A stretch of 64,000 bases of DNA, taken from NCBI GenBank assembly GCA_015143295.1, contig CM026574.1, positions 8,868,938 to 8,932,937 on the forward strand, in the 5' to 3' direction. Positions 33,600-45,088 of the stretch are shown here, piece after piece. Position 1 is the stretch's first letter. Each line of letters starts with the position of its first letter. The stretch is from Tetracentron sinense. Lineage: Eukaryota; Streptophyta; Magnoliopsida; Trochodendrales; Trochodendraceae. The position numbers were made by a program, and so were the translations under genes. Below the pieces are notes generated by a model, which saw only the letters and a program-made list of their open reading frames with translations, was not told the DNA's origin and searched no databases.

Positions 33600-34545
33600 T
33601 GATTTGGATAGTATATCGACCTTAGGGATCATTCCCTTGTATCCAAATCGCTCCTAAGAAGCTTTGAGGAAGTTTTGAGGAAGATCTCCAAGCTCTCCTT
33701 GCAATCTCCTTCTTCTCCAAGCAATTTCTCTCTCAAAACCCTAGGTTTCCACTTTTTCTTTGCTAAATTAGGTTAGAAATAGTTTAGAACCCTAAAAATC
33801 TTGAAATAAAACCCCTATTTATAGCCCCAAGGGTTAAAAAACCAAAAAAACGCACTTTTTAACAAAATCTGGGCACGCGTGCGATCGATCGCACCTTTGG
33901 TGCGATCTATCACACTTAGACCTGAAAGATAATAAAAAAAAACTCACCTAAATGTGATCGATCGCAGAAATTTGTGATAGATTGCACTACTTTGCGATCG
34001 ATCGCACCTTATTTACAATAGATCATACTCCTCCTTTCTGGATTCCGATAGATTTTACCTCACTTTGGTATTTTAATCATAACTTTTGACTCACTTATCG
34101 GATTTGACGATTTAACTTGCGTTGGACTCATCTTTAGAAGGGAAACAATTTTGTCTCTAATAGACAAATCCTAATTTTGAGTTTTTAATGGTGTAAATGG
34201 GCTCTAAACTTGACTGATTTGCAATTTCATCATATAAAACATCGGAAAACCCACTTTTGACTTAGCTTAGACTCAAAATCTGGAAAAACCTTAAACATGA
34301 ATCTCGAAGAGGGTTCTAATACATTTTTAATGGTTCAAGAATCACTCGATTCCGATAAACGGTGACAAAACTAGAGCTTCCTAAAGCTTGAGAGTATGTT
34401 AAGGCATCCCTCTCTTTACAACTTTGGTTAAGCCTTGATCACCCCACACTAATTAGATATAAATACATACGGATTAAAAACATCACAAATACTATTATAC
34501 TCATAATACTTGCATTAAAAGCATAAAAAGATTCAGGTCTCTACA
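33600..34545 (-). mobile_element. LTR of the recurrent family, copy B
   Basis: On the minus strand it begins TGTAGAGACCTGAA at 34545, like copy D (TGTAGAACCGCGGAA). It carries the module ACTTTTGACTC...CGGATTTGACGAT...CTTGCGTTGGACTC (plus strand, 34080-34130) that copies C and E share, followed by a GCGATCGATCGC cluster. The far end is lost or too diverged to place. Confidence 0.6.
33880..34028 (-). repeat. GCGATCGATCGC palindrome cluster in LTR copy B
   Basis: GCGATCGATCGC is perfect at 33881-33892 and 33994-34005, with one-sided variants at 33902-33915, 33953-33966, 33973-33986 and 34015-34028. Confidence 0.85.
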
Positions 34546-35965
34546 ATATATGTTAGGATATGGTGCCCTACATGGAACAATTGAGTATTAGGAAATTTAA
34601 TTAACATTTGATAAAATATTAAAAGTACTAATTTTACAGCTTTACTTAAAATAATCAAAATTACCTATGTCAATTGATTAGTAGAATGCAATGGCATAAC
34701 TTCGACTATAAGGGGATGAGTTGCCACATGAGTAACATTATTAGGTGTGTGAGTTCCTTCGGGATTAGTTGTGTGAGTTGCTTCTTTCTGAGGTTTTCTC
34801 TTCCGACTGCCTTTTTCAATCCCACTTTGAATTCTACGACCACTGCTCTTTCCTCTCTCCCTCTTTTTAATTCCTCTTGCAATTGGAGAAGTTGCACTAT
34901 CCGCCAGTTCCATGCTATTGTCATTATCATGAGATGAAGATTGTATATGTACAAAGTTGTCAATTTCATTAGAAGCCTTAATGCTCTTATCACATGCATT
35001 TTCTGAAAGACTTACACTATGTGAGGTCAAATTTTTAGGGTATGTGCATCTTAAGCTTCTCATACTTAGTTCCACCTCTTGCAATGCCATACTTGCATAG
35101 TCAACAACAATTGTATAACATTCTTCAGTTTCTGCAGCCCTTACTACTATTTGAACAAAGATGCGACATAACTCATTGTAACGATTTCCAAGAGCTGCCT
35201 TAGGATTCACTTGTATTACAGAACCAAGATTGTCTCTTACTATTCTAACCTTTGCATCTTTCGTCCCCCTCTTCAAGATGTATTTGAGTAGAATCTCCTT
35301 TATTTTTCTGTAGTCAAGCACTTTCAACACATGCTTACACAAAATTCCTTCAAACTCAAATTTTCTACAACTGTAGACAATTGTATTTTCAGATGAGTCA
35401 AATTTAACCATGTGTGTATGAGGTTTTCTATTTGAGGTAATTGTATTTTCATTTATTGTACCAACCTCATTAGAAAACTCAACTGAACAATCAAAGAATG
35501 CATAAGTACTCTTTTTGAAACATCTCAAATATAATTGGTGTGTATACTCTTGACGCTTTCTTCAACATATGCACTGGTGCACAAGTAGTCGGGCTACTTT
35601 GTCTAACTTTGAAATCAACTTGAAATTCACTGTAACACTGATCTTTTAACACCCTTTCAAAATGATGAAAAAATTGTAACAAATCATAATCTGGCCTTAA
35701 ATAGTGTCTTAAAACACTATTAATACTTTCGCTATGTTGTGTGAAATTCATGTATGCACAAAATGTTTGTTGTCCATACACCAAAGCCCATTTTTCTGTT
35801 TCTTTAAATAATTCTTGTAACCATGTATTTTTCTTGAGATTGTACTTCTGAAGCATGCTTTCCCAAGCAACCAAAAAATCTTCTTCTACTTTATGGTTAT
35901 ATATACAGCTCTTGAAATCTTTAGCAAAAGGTTTCACACCGCCAATTATTTGATTAAATACATGG

Positions 35966-37947
35966 TGTAAGGACCCAATTTTTACACCATTTCCTAATCA
36001 TGGTTAACTATCTTAATCATGGTTAATCTCCTTAAACCCTAGGCAAACCCTAAGTCAAACTTAAGCAAACCCTATGCAAACCCTAGTCAAGCCTTAGTCA
36101 AACCCTAGGCAAAGCCATTTTTGAATGCCCATACTACCCTAGGTCTCCTCTAGCTTATAAATACAAGCCCTCCCCAAGCTTAAAGGGGATTTCAAAGAAT
36201 CCATTAGAGAAACCCTGTAGGAATTCTGTGGAATCTGAAATTCCTACCCTTAGCCTTGTCTTTCACCTAAGGTAGGATCCTAGGCTTCCTAAGAGCACCC
36301 AGGGATTACCCCCAGGCCTCTCCCAGTCACGCACCACCGTGCACCACCACCTCCACCACGGTAGAAGGCGGAGCAGTAGGGTAGGGCCTTCACTACCCCT
36401 TTATTTTGTGTAGAATATCTTTGTAAGCTCCTAGTCCTACTCCAGGGGCATCTTTGTTTCTTTTTTTGCTATATACCCAAAGATAGAGGTCCCCTTGCCT
36501 TTTCATATGCATGGGGACCCTCTTGAGGGAATAAGCTCTGGCCAAGTGGCCCCCCTACGTGTATGGCCACTCCCTTGAACTTCTGGGGGACCCTCAGTCC
36601 ATGAGGGATTTCTTGACAGTGGCCTGGTTCAGTCCCGGGGGGGGGGGGGGGGGGGGTTTTTGATTTTCCGGAAAAAACTAGAAATGGTGGTAAACATAGT
36701 ACCGCCATTTCTGGGCTTCCCTTTTGCAGTGGCTCTAGGGCCTTTTTGATTGAGCCTTGGTCCATTTCAGGGCCTGGTTTAGGTCCCTAGGATCTCTTTC
36801 TATATTCCCTGGTCCTTCTAAGCTCTCCTAGTTAGCTTAACAATGGTTAATTTCATCTTTTGTGAAAACTGTTAAGAATGTCGGTAAATAGTTTAGCGAC
36901 ATTCTGGGTTTCCTGATTTGCACTGTAAATGACCATTGTAGGCCCACCCCAGGCCAGGCTTAGGGCCCAGACCAAGCCCAGGACTTGCAACAAGTCCCCT
37001 GGAATACCCTCATGGGTCAGGATCCTTTGGGCATCCTCCCTACTACTCTCCTTTGGCTGCAAAGCTACTGTTGCAAGAACAGTAGCAATGTCGGTAGTTA
37101 TTCTACCGCCAATCTCATTTTGCAAACAAATGAGATTGACAGTAATTATTCTACCATCAATCCTGCTGTTCTCATAATAGTAGCCTTACACAGGGCCTAG
37201 ACCAGGTAGGAGGCCATTCTTGCCCGAGCCCACCTCAGACTAGATCCTCTAACTGGGGTTAACTCAACTCTAGTTAAATTTTAACCATGGTTAAGACCAT
37301 TTAACATTGAAAAACTTAAAAAAATCCCAAAAATATCTGAAAAATGCAAAGAGACAAAAAATATGACATCGGACCTTGTAAACCACGGTTAGCAACCTTA
37401 ACTATGGTTAGCTCTCCCCTTAACTCCGGTTAAGCAACCCTTAGCCTAATGGGTTAACCCTTGACCTCCGGGCCCAACCCTTGGCCTACCTGGCCCAATC
37501 TTAGTCTACTAGACTAACCCTTGGCCTCCGGGCCCAAACCTTCTAGACCATGTGCTTGACCAACTCGGTCAACCAACCCTAGCCCTCGAGCTAGACCCTT
37601 AGCTACCAATGCACACACACACACACTCCTCTAGCCTTGGCACGGGCTCATGTGTCAGAACTACGGTCGGTCTGATATCACTCCTTGTGAGTATGTAGGC
37701 AATCCAAGGCATTTGAATAAAATTTGACATTAACTTGGCTTATACCTAGGGAGTAGGTAACCATTGTGAAATGGGGGTCCAAGGGTGCCTAACACTTTTT
37801 CAGGGACTTAATCGAACCTCTTACCTAGACTCTTATGTAGACCATAAAGACCTTATCCATATCCGGGACTTTTCCATCAGAATTAAAAAATGGTGACTCC
37901 GAATCTCAACCCAGTCAATTGTGGGTACACCAAAACCTGTGCTCACA
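35966..37947. mobile_element. solo LTR (1982 bp) in the FAR1 transposase
   Basis: It begins TGTAAGGACCC, ends GTGCTCACA and is flanked by a perfect 5-bp duplication, CATGG (35961-35965 and 37948-37952). There is no internal coding region, so it is an LTR left after recombination or an LTR-only derivative. Removing the insert and one CATGG leaves the surrounding transposase frame continuous (HLSHVFNQ). GGGTGCCTAACAC near the 3' end is a word seen in other LTR scraps here (about 440 and 6780). Ty3-type by style. Confidence 0.88.
36637..36656 (+). repeat. 20-base G run
   Basis: Twenty consecutive G follow CCC inside the solo LTR. It could form a G-quadruplex or be length-unstable in assembly. 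Confidence 0.9.
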
Positions 37948-39151
37948 CATGGCTTAGGTGCTTCGCGGCATTTTGGTACATATGCCATATACAGGTACGA
38001 TGATGTGTTTCTGGCAACACCGAAGCTATTGCATTGGTCATCGCCTTGCCCTGATCTGTAAGAATTGTCTTTTGTTCTTTCCCAATCATTGTCTTTACAA
38101 AAGTCTTGAATAACCACTTGAAAGTTTCAGTACTTTCAGCATAAAGGAGTGCAACACCAAATATGATAGATTGTCTATGATGATTTACTCCAACAAATAG
38201 AGCATATGGCCGACCATATTTGTTTGTTCTATATGTCGTATCAAAGCAAACTACATCACCAAAATGCCCATAATCTATTACTGACTTTGCATCTGCCCAA
38301 AATATGTTGGTCATCTGCTCATCTTCATCTAATTGTATAACATAAAAAGAATGACTTGTTTTCTTCAAGTTTTTTTTCAGAATATTCTAACATGCCTATT
38401 GCATCTCCCTTCTTCATTACTGTCATCCTTTTAGAGTGAAGATAATTTTTATAGTCGATAGGAAGAAAACCAAGACTTTCTCAACTGCCAGCCTGTTTAT
38501 CCATAAATTCTATTGTTGCTTTAGGCTGTATTCCTGAACTTTCTGCCATATCAGCTTGAGCCGCTTGAACAATAGTTATTCTCCTATGTGATCTTAGCAT
38601 GTGACTGTGAGGTGTGCTAACCAATTCATGATTATGAATTATCTCAAAACTGGTAACATGATATTTATCATTAGCTTGAAGCGTAATGACCATGTGTGCT
38701 CGACAACCAGTTTTTGTTTCTGGACGATGAGTCTTTGCATTGATACGTCGTTTATCTTCGTGACGTTGACCTTCACATGCACAAGTAAAAGTTCGATTTC
38801 ACACTCTACCAGTGCTATCCTATGTACCCAATTTTTTCGAATACTGAAACCCATACTCCAGCAATATGTGTTGTAAAAATTGTAAGCATGCTCTTCAGAA
38901 TCAAATTTCATGCCAATTTTTGGTGCTTTATTCATTTTAGCTTGATCTTTTGCAGAAACATTTGAGTCAACTATAGATTCTTTTTCTATGACAATATTTG
39001 AATCAACTAAGCCATGAGAAATATTTCGAGGGCTCTGACACTCCTCCTCTGAGTATAACTTCAACCTACAGGCCAATTGTGGTCTTCCCTCCATATTTCT
39101 TTTCAAGAGGGTTATATATGTGCTAATGGACTTGTTCCTTGCATTAATCAT

Positions 39152-40170
39152 AGAAAAGCAATAAAATAGAAAACTAATAAGACTTTCAATTAGGGTGCTA
39201 TTGGATTGGGTTGTGTTATATACTACTAACTCTATTTAAGCAATCTAAACTACAACAATAAAAAAAGAAAAGAATTACCTCAAACCAAGTTTGTTGATTT
39301 ACTTTATTTGCAAGTCAAGACCATGATTTTGTTTAGACTAAGACAAGGAAGAAAAAGCACCAGCTGGTTGCCCAGGAGAGAGGAGATTAAAAACTAAAGG
39401 GAGGTAGATGTTAGAAGTCTGTGAGAAAAGGGAAACAGGGACGAAGGAGATAGAAGAAGAAAAGACTTGTGGTCTTGTCTCTTGTGTAAGAAGTCTCCCA
39501 AAGCCTAAAACTAATTAATGCATCATTATTTTAATATTATATTAAATTCAAAATAAAAGGGTAACAAAAGGTTTTTTTCTTCTTCTTAAGGAAACGATAG
39601 TTTACCGTCTCTGTTTATGAGATCATAGGTGGCTGCCATTATTGACATGGCCTTAGCTTATTGGAGCTGTCGCCCTACTGGCAACAACGTGGGTTGTCGC
39701 TAATCCAAACTCTACATTAGACTATGTTAAGGGTTATTTGGGAATTCACAAAAAGTCAGCCTACGTTTTTAAGCTGACAATTCTCATTATATATAGTAAT
39801 AGATAATAGATAATAGATATCCTTAATGATCTAAATATGTCGATCAAAAGTCCTTTCTCTCCCAATACGAACCACGTGGAGATTGTGTTCAACAAAAAAA
39901 AACCACGTGAGATTCTTCCTCATCAAACACATCCAGCTTCATCTTGGTCTTCCTCTAGAGGGAAATTGTCTCCCCAAGGCCATTCGGGACCCGTGGTGGA
40001 AAAGTCTGAGGAGATGCTTTTTTCTTTGAAGGATATTGTTTGAGAAAGGGAAGATTACATTGATTCCAGGTTTTTGGAGGAAATTAAATGATAGAGAGTT
40101 GGAGATCGTGTTTAACCTATTGCCAGGTTGTAACTAAGGGTGAATTCGAGCCGAGCTTGGCCAAGTACAC
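39152..40170. other. no gene seen
   Basis: AT-rich flank of the transposase with no recognisable Mutator end. A small open frame at 39837-40043 has no family features. Confidence 0.35.
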
Positions 40171-40182
40171 GGAATGGTGACG

Positions 40183-40362
40183 TTTTTTTTTTGGTTCGAG
40201 ATATACGTTTAGGACACAACGCCGGTTAGGTGTTAGTATCTATTCAATTAGTGGGCGGGGGGAGAGTATCTACAAACTCCCACCCTTTCGGGAATGGAAC
40301 CCGGCACCTCCCCCCAAAGCAGGGGATACACTACCACTGGGGCAAAGCCCTTGTGTGTGAAA
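40183..40362 (-). mobile_element. tRNA-derived SINE with target duplication
   Basis: On the minus strand a tRNA-like head carries a box A-like CCCCAGTGGTAGTGTA and a box B-like GGTTCCATTCC, then a body of about 90 bp and a terminal A run (plus-strand T run 40183-40192). It is flanked by the direct repeat GGTGACG(T) at 40176-40182 and 40363-40369. Length 180 bp. Confidence 0.82.
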
Positions 40363-40370
40363 GGTGACGT

Positions 40371-40622
40371 GAGGAGGGGCATCTCGACTCCTCTTTGCTT
40401 GCCATGTCCCCCTTAAACTTTATTTAACTGTGGTTAAGATTCACTCACTCCTAGGATTCGCCCATTTACCCATGTTTTTTTTAAAATAAACAAATTTTTT
40501 TAACCACAGGGTTAAAAAAAAATTAACCTGAATTGAAGGCAATTGAAGGGGTGGCTTTGTGAGAGGGAGGAGGAGGAATAGTTCCCTCCTCGCTAGTGGA
40601 GCGAACTATTGCTCCTTGTACA
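40371..40622 (-). repeat. ~250-bp GGTTAAG hairpin repeat, copy 1
   Basis: Inverted copy of 51934-52150. Shared landmarks are GCAATAGTTCGCTCCACT, AGTGAGTGAATCTTAACCAC, GGGGGACATG-type sequence and CCTCCTCRCRTCACC. Interior halves are partly self-complementary (TTAACC...GGTTAA). Confidence 0.7.
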
Positions 40623-40689
40623 CACCTCCCGTCACATTGTGGGAGTTTGTCTTGAGACCCCATGGCAGGTTCTTGGTTAGGTCTTTCTT

Positions 40690-41080
40690 GAATTGGCTAG
40701 ATTATAGGAACCATGCTCTTATAATGCTAGATGGGTGTGGAAAACTCTCGTTCCTTCGAGAGGGTCTTTCTTCTTGCGAAGTTGGATAAAATTCCAATTA
40801 TGGCCAATCTCATTAGTAGGAAAAAGGAAAATATCAGGCATTTGTTTTATGTGTAAGAAGCGATTTGCGGCATCATTTCCTATCTTAGTTTGGTGTGTTG
40901 TGGCTGACCCCTCTAATTTTTGAATACCTTATGGTAGGTTTTGGTGGAAAGAGTGGAACAGGCACATCTTCAATGAAGAAGTGAACACAGCCCAAACAGA
41001 CTGTTCGATCATGTTTCTTGGCTGTTGCATCATTAGTCCTCAACCCGAAAGGGGTGGGCCAATGGTTCCTAGGACTTATG
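40690..41080 (+). mobile_element. possible LINE tail scrap
   Basis: Plus-strand frames give decayed text in the style of a LINE ORF2 C-terminus (a FLxxLDKIPxMANLI-like stretch and WWKEWNRHIFNEE, compare WKERNKR in the other LINEs). Frames change several times. This is weak evidence. Confidence 0.4.
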
Positions 41081-41082
41081 CC

Positions 41083-41235
41083 CATGGTTTAAATATCGAT
41101 ATGTATCGACCGATACGGGCCGATACGTATCCTATTTGGAGTTACCTAATACACTGGTACGTTGGAAAAAAAACTCTACTGTATCGGGTCGATACAGGCC
41201 CGATACACTCGATACGTAGATATTTCAGTTAATTT
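41083..41235. mobile_element. remnant of the CATGGTT hAT MITE family
   Basis: It begins CATGGTTTAAATATCGATA and is filled with GATACG, TATCGG and CGATAC words, as in the intact element at 9375-10023. The second end is not clean. Confidence 0.65.
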
Positions 41236-41239
41236 TTTT

Positions 41240-42300
41240 TCTCCTTCACCCTCTAACTGAAATTCTTCGTGATGAGAAGTTAGTTGGAACTAACTATGTT
41301 GACTAGAAAAGAAAAATTGCCGCAGATAACCTTGACCTGTGTCTTAAGACACCTAAACCTGAAATTCCTGATGATGCATCATCAGCGCAAAAGGCTGAGT
41401 TAGAGCATTGGGAGAGGTCCAATCAGATGACCAAGTGTTACATTCTGGCTTCAATGTCTAACATTTTGCAAGGCTAGCATGATGACATGGATAAAGCTAA
41501 TGATATTTTGCAAAACCTGCATGAGATGTTTGGTGAGCAAAATCGGTCAACTCGACAAGTAAAGTTGAAAACCCTTGTTAATACCAAGATGACTGAGGGA
41601 ACTCTAGTCAGAGAGCACATCATAAAGATGATGGGCTTATTGAATGAACTGGAAATTCTTGGTGGAGAGATGGATGTCATCACTCAGGTTGACATAGTTC
41701 TGCAGTCACTCCCTTCGTCCTTCAATGCGTTCGTGTTAAATTATAACATGAATAAGAGTGAAATGTCATTGAGTGAGCTTATGAACTCACTTGTGGCTAT
41801 AGAAGATCTGATCAAAAAGTCAACAAAGGGTGAAACTTTAATTGTCGATAAACCTGATACCTCCAACCAAAACAAAAAATTTAAGAAAAGGAACAAGGGT
41901 AAAAAGAAGTTTAAAGACTACAGGGGTAAGGCAAAAGTTGCAAAAGGTTCTTCAGGAGATGCTGACAAGGATAACAAAGGCAAAGGAAAATGTTTTCACT
42001 GTGGCAAGATAGGACATTGGAAGAGGAACTGTAGGACTTACCTTGCAACTCTTAAGAAGGTTGGCACCAGTACTCAAGGTATGAGATGCTTTGAAGTACT
42101 AATTACTGTTGAGTCAAACTTTCTGGATGGTCCCCCTAATTCATGGTGTGTGGATTCTGGATCCATTGTACATGTTTGCAATTGTTTGCAGGGATTCAAG
42201 GAAACTAGAAAGCCGACCCCAGGCAGGAGCAGAAGCTTAAAGTTGGTTCGGGTGCAAATGTTACAGTCAAATCAATAGGCATATTTACTCTTATTTACCT
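41240..42300 (+). pseudogene. copia gag and protease start
   Basis: Gag of copia style with LVREHIIKMMGLLNELEIL and ILQSLPSSFNAFV-like text, a lysine-rich stretch, then the zinc knuckle CFHCGKIGHWKRNC near 41993-42034. A protease start, WCVDSGS, lies near 42147. Fossil, with a few breaks. Confidence 0.88.
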
Positions 42301-42499
42301 AAAGGAAAGACTTTAGTTTTAGAAGACTATTTTTATGTGCCTAGTGCACACAAAAATTTGATTTAAGTATTTAGACTTTTATTTTGTAGATTTTCTGTCA
42401 ATTTTAATTCAATAATTAAAATTAAGAAAGATGGAATGACTTTAATTACTGGTAATCTTATCAACGGTCTCTATTTAATAATTCTACTACACGGATCTG

Positions 42500-43501
42500 A
42501 CGCGGTTTATTTGCGGAAGTTGTCAGATCTGGTGCACGAAAATTCCAGTTGGAAACACCACTTTCCTAATTATATTAGGACTTTATTTTATTTTTAATTA
42601 ATCAAATTTGGATATTGTTATTTGAGGATAATACTTAGAATATTTTTAGGAGATTTTGTAGGCTTCAAAAAAACTGAATGATACGTGAGAGTGGAGGGAG
42701 AAATCAGACTACACTACAGATGCCTCTCCCGGTCCTCTTCGCCTACTTTTTCTTTGGAGTTTTCATCATGGCCATGTGCGGCTAAATTTTCATATTGTTC
42801 AAAGGAAACGAAAGCCTTAGAATCAATAAAACTGTGAGATCTAATTTGTTTCTATTGTTCAATTTATGCTTTGAGTATCGGATGTTCTTCTGTGCCTATT
42901 TTCATGATTGTCCCGTTTAATTACTAGGAGGCCTACTAGTATTTTATTCGTTGCAATCTACTGCTAGGTTATATATCAAATCTATAATTGTTTGATCTCT
43001 CTAATTTGTGAAGCAACTAAGATTTAATTATTTGCTGCGTCAGAAATTATTAGATTTTAGGAAGAACGCTAGATGAAATTAAATGCAACCGCTTGTGCTT
43101 GTGTTGTTTAGCTTCATCGATCTCTCTAATTCTTAAGGTTGCTACTAGATTAAACCTTTAGCACTTGTCTTGGGTTGTTTAGTAGTTAAGGTTAATTAGA
43201 TCGCTTGTTTTCAAATTAACTACGACTAAGGAGAGATAGAAAAATAATCCCAACGGTGAATATTCAAAGTATGAATTAATATATACTTGCATCGATGATC
43301 AGTTGTAAAATTCCGATGGTGGATGTTGACTTAGACCAATGTTTGTTCTTTTGATTGATTTCGATAATTTAATTTGAATTGTTCATTGGTTGTTTTTCTT
43401 GAAATTGTTTTCGTTATACTCAAACCTCCCATCATTGTTCACGTAGCATAAAACTAGGCTAGACATTCTCCGTGGGAACGATCCTTACTTGCACTACTAC
43501 A
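42500..43501 (+). mobile_element. Ty3-type LTR-like segment inside the copia element
   Basis: It ends CGTGGGAACGATCCTTACTTG and then CACTACTACA, the typical 3' edge of Athila/Tat-like Ty3 LTRs. It is non-coding throughout and replaces the copia integrase region. The left border and a target duplication could not be fixed. Confidence 0.5.
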
Positions 43502-43534
43502 TGTATTTTTTTAAGAGTATAGGTTTTTTTTTGG

Positions 43535-45065
43535 TTGCCTACTACAGCACACCAATGCTCAATGGAAAAAAGCCATGAATGCTGAAATAGATTCCATGTA
43601 TGACAATGACGTCTGGACTTTAGTAGATCCACTAGATGGTATAAGGCCAATTGGATGCAAACGGATTTACAAAAGGAAGAAGGGTGTCGATGGAAACATG
43701 GAGACCTATAAAGCAAGACTTGTTGTAAAAGGTTACAGTCAAATTTAAGGAGTTGATTATGAGGATACCTTTTCACCAGTAGCTATGTTCAAATCCATCA
43801 GGATATTGCTAGCTATAACTGCACACCATGACTATGAGATATGACAAATGGATGTAAAAACTGCTTTCCTAAATGGAATGTGAGAAGAAGACATCTATAT
43901 AAAGCAACCTGAGGACTTCATTGCTCTTAACCAGGAGAACATGATATGCAAGCTTAACAAGTCAATATATGGTTTGAAACAAGCTTCTAGAAGCTAGAAC
44001 AAAGATTTGAACTTTCGATCAAAGAATTTGGATTCCAAAAGAATTTAGAGGAATTTTGTATTTACAAGAAGGATAGTGGGAGAGTGGTAGTATACCTTAT
44101 TCTATATGTAGATGACATCCTACTCATTGAGAATGATGTATGGATGTTGTCATCCGTTAAAATATGACTTTCTCAGTATTTCTCAATGAAAGATTTGGGA
44201 GAGTCATCCTATATTCTTAGAATAAAGATTTTGAGAAATAGAAAATGCCGAATGTTGGGATTGAGCCAAACTTTCTACATTGATAAGATTTTGTCAAAGT
44301 ACATTAGTACAGTATGAGTGATTGTAAGATAACTCTCATTCCTTTTAGACATGGTGTTACTTTTTCTAAAAAGATGGTTCCTTTATCAGCAGATGAAGAG
44401 GTGTCCCTATGCTTTGGCAGTTGGGAGCCTCATGTATGTCATGCTTTGTACTAGACCGGATATCTATCATGCAGTGAGAGTTGTTAGTTGGTTCCAAAGC
44501 AATTCAGGTGTCAATCATTGGACTACTGTGAAGCACATCATGAAGTACCTGAAAAGGACTAGAGATTATGTGCTTACTTTTCAATCTGAAGATCTCGTAG
44601 GATTGGGTTATACTGATTCCGATTTTTAATCTGATCTGGACAATAGAGCTTCCACATCTGGGTATGTGTTCACATTGGGTGGTGCTGCTGTCAGTTAGCG
44701 CAACATAAAGCAGAAGAATATTGCAGACTCCACCATAGAAACAGAATATATTGCCGCTTCTGAAGCAGTTTGGTTCAGAAGGTTTTTGCAAGAGCTAGAA
44801 AATGTTCATTCAACACTTAAACCTATCACTCTCTTTTGTGATAGTAATGGTGCGGTAGTGCATAGCAAAGAACCTAGGAACTACAAGAAGATGAAACATG
44901 GGAAGCGGAAGTATCATCTCATTCGTGAGATTATTGAGAGGCAAGACATCATTGTTATAAAGATTAGGTCTCAACTTAATGTTGCTGACCCGATGACTAA
45001 AGCTTTATCAGATAAAGTATTTGTAACACACTTAGATAGTATGAGATTGAAATCTATGTCACAGT
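43535..45065 (+). pseudogene. copia reverse transcriptase and RNase H
   Basis: Text in order: QWKKAMNAEIDSMYDNDVWT, YKARLVVKGYSQ, the catalytic box LYVDDILL near 44103, then CPYALAVGSLMYVMLCTRPD, and the RNase H end with VADPMTKALSDKVF near 44990. Fossil, with multiple breaks. Confidence 0.88.
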
Positions 45066-45088
45066 GACTTTAAGGGCAAGTGGGAGAT

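Larger units (their letters stand above)
34665..39151 (-). mobile_element. FAR1/FHY3-type MULE transposase, broken and interrupted
   Basis: The minus strand encodes, in order, a FAR1 DNA-binding domain (GMKFDSEEHAYNFYNTYCWS near 38900; FEIIHNHELV near 38640), the MULE catalytic domain ([20 protein letters not shown] near 38240, [20 protein letters not shown] near 38000), and a SWIM zinc finger (SCRKFEFEGILCKHVLKVL near 35340). A basic C-terminal tail follows (KKRERGKSSGRRIQSG). This is a FAR1-related sequence, either a MULE or a domesticated relative. There is a frameshift inside the FAR1 domain, a stop near 38481 and a frameshift near 38340-38370, and a 2.0-kb solo LTR (35966-37947) splits the region after the catalytic domain. 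No Mutator terminal repeats were found. Confidence 0.85.
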
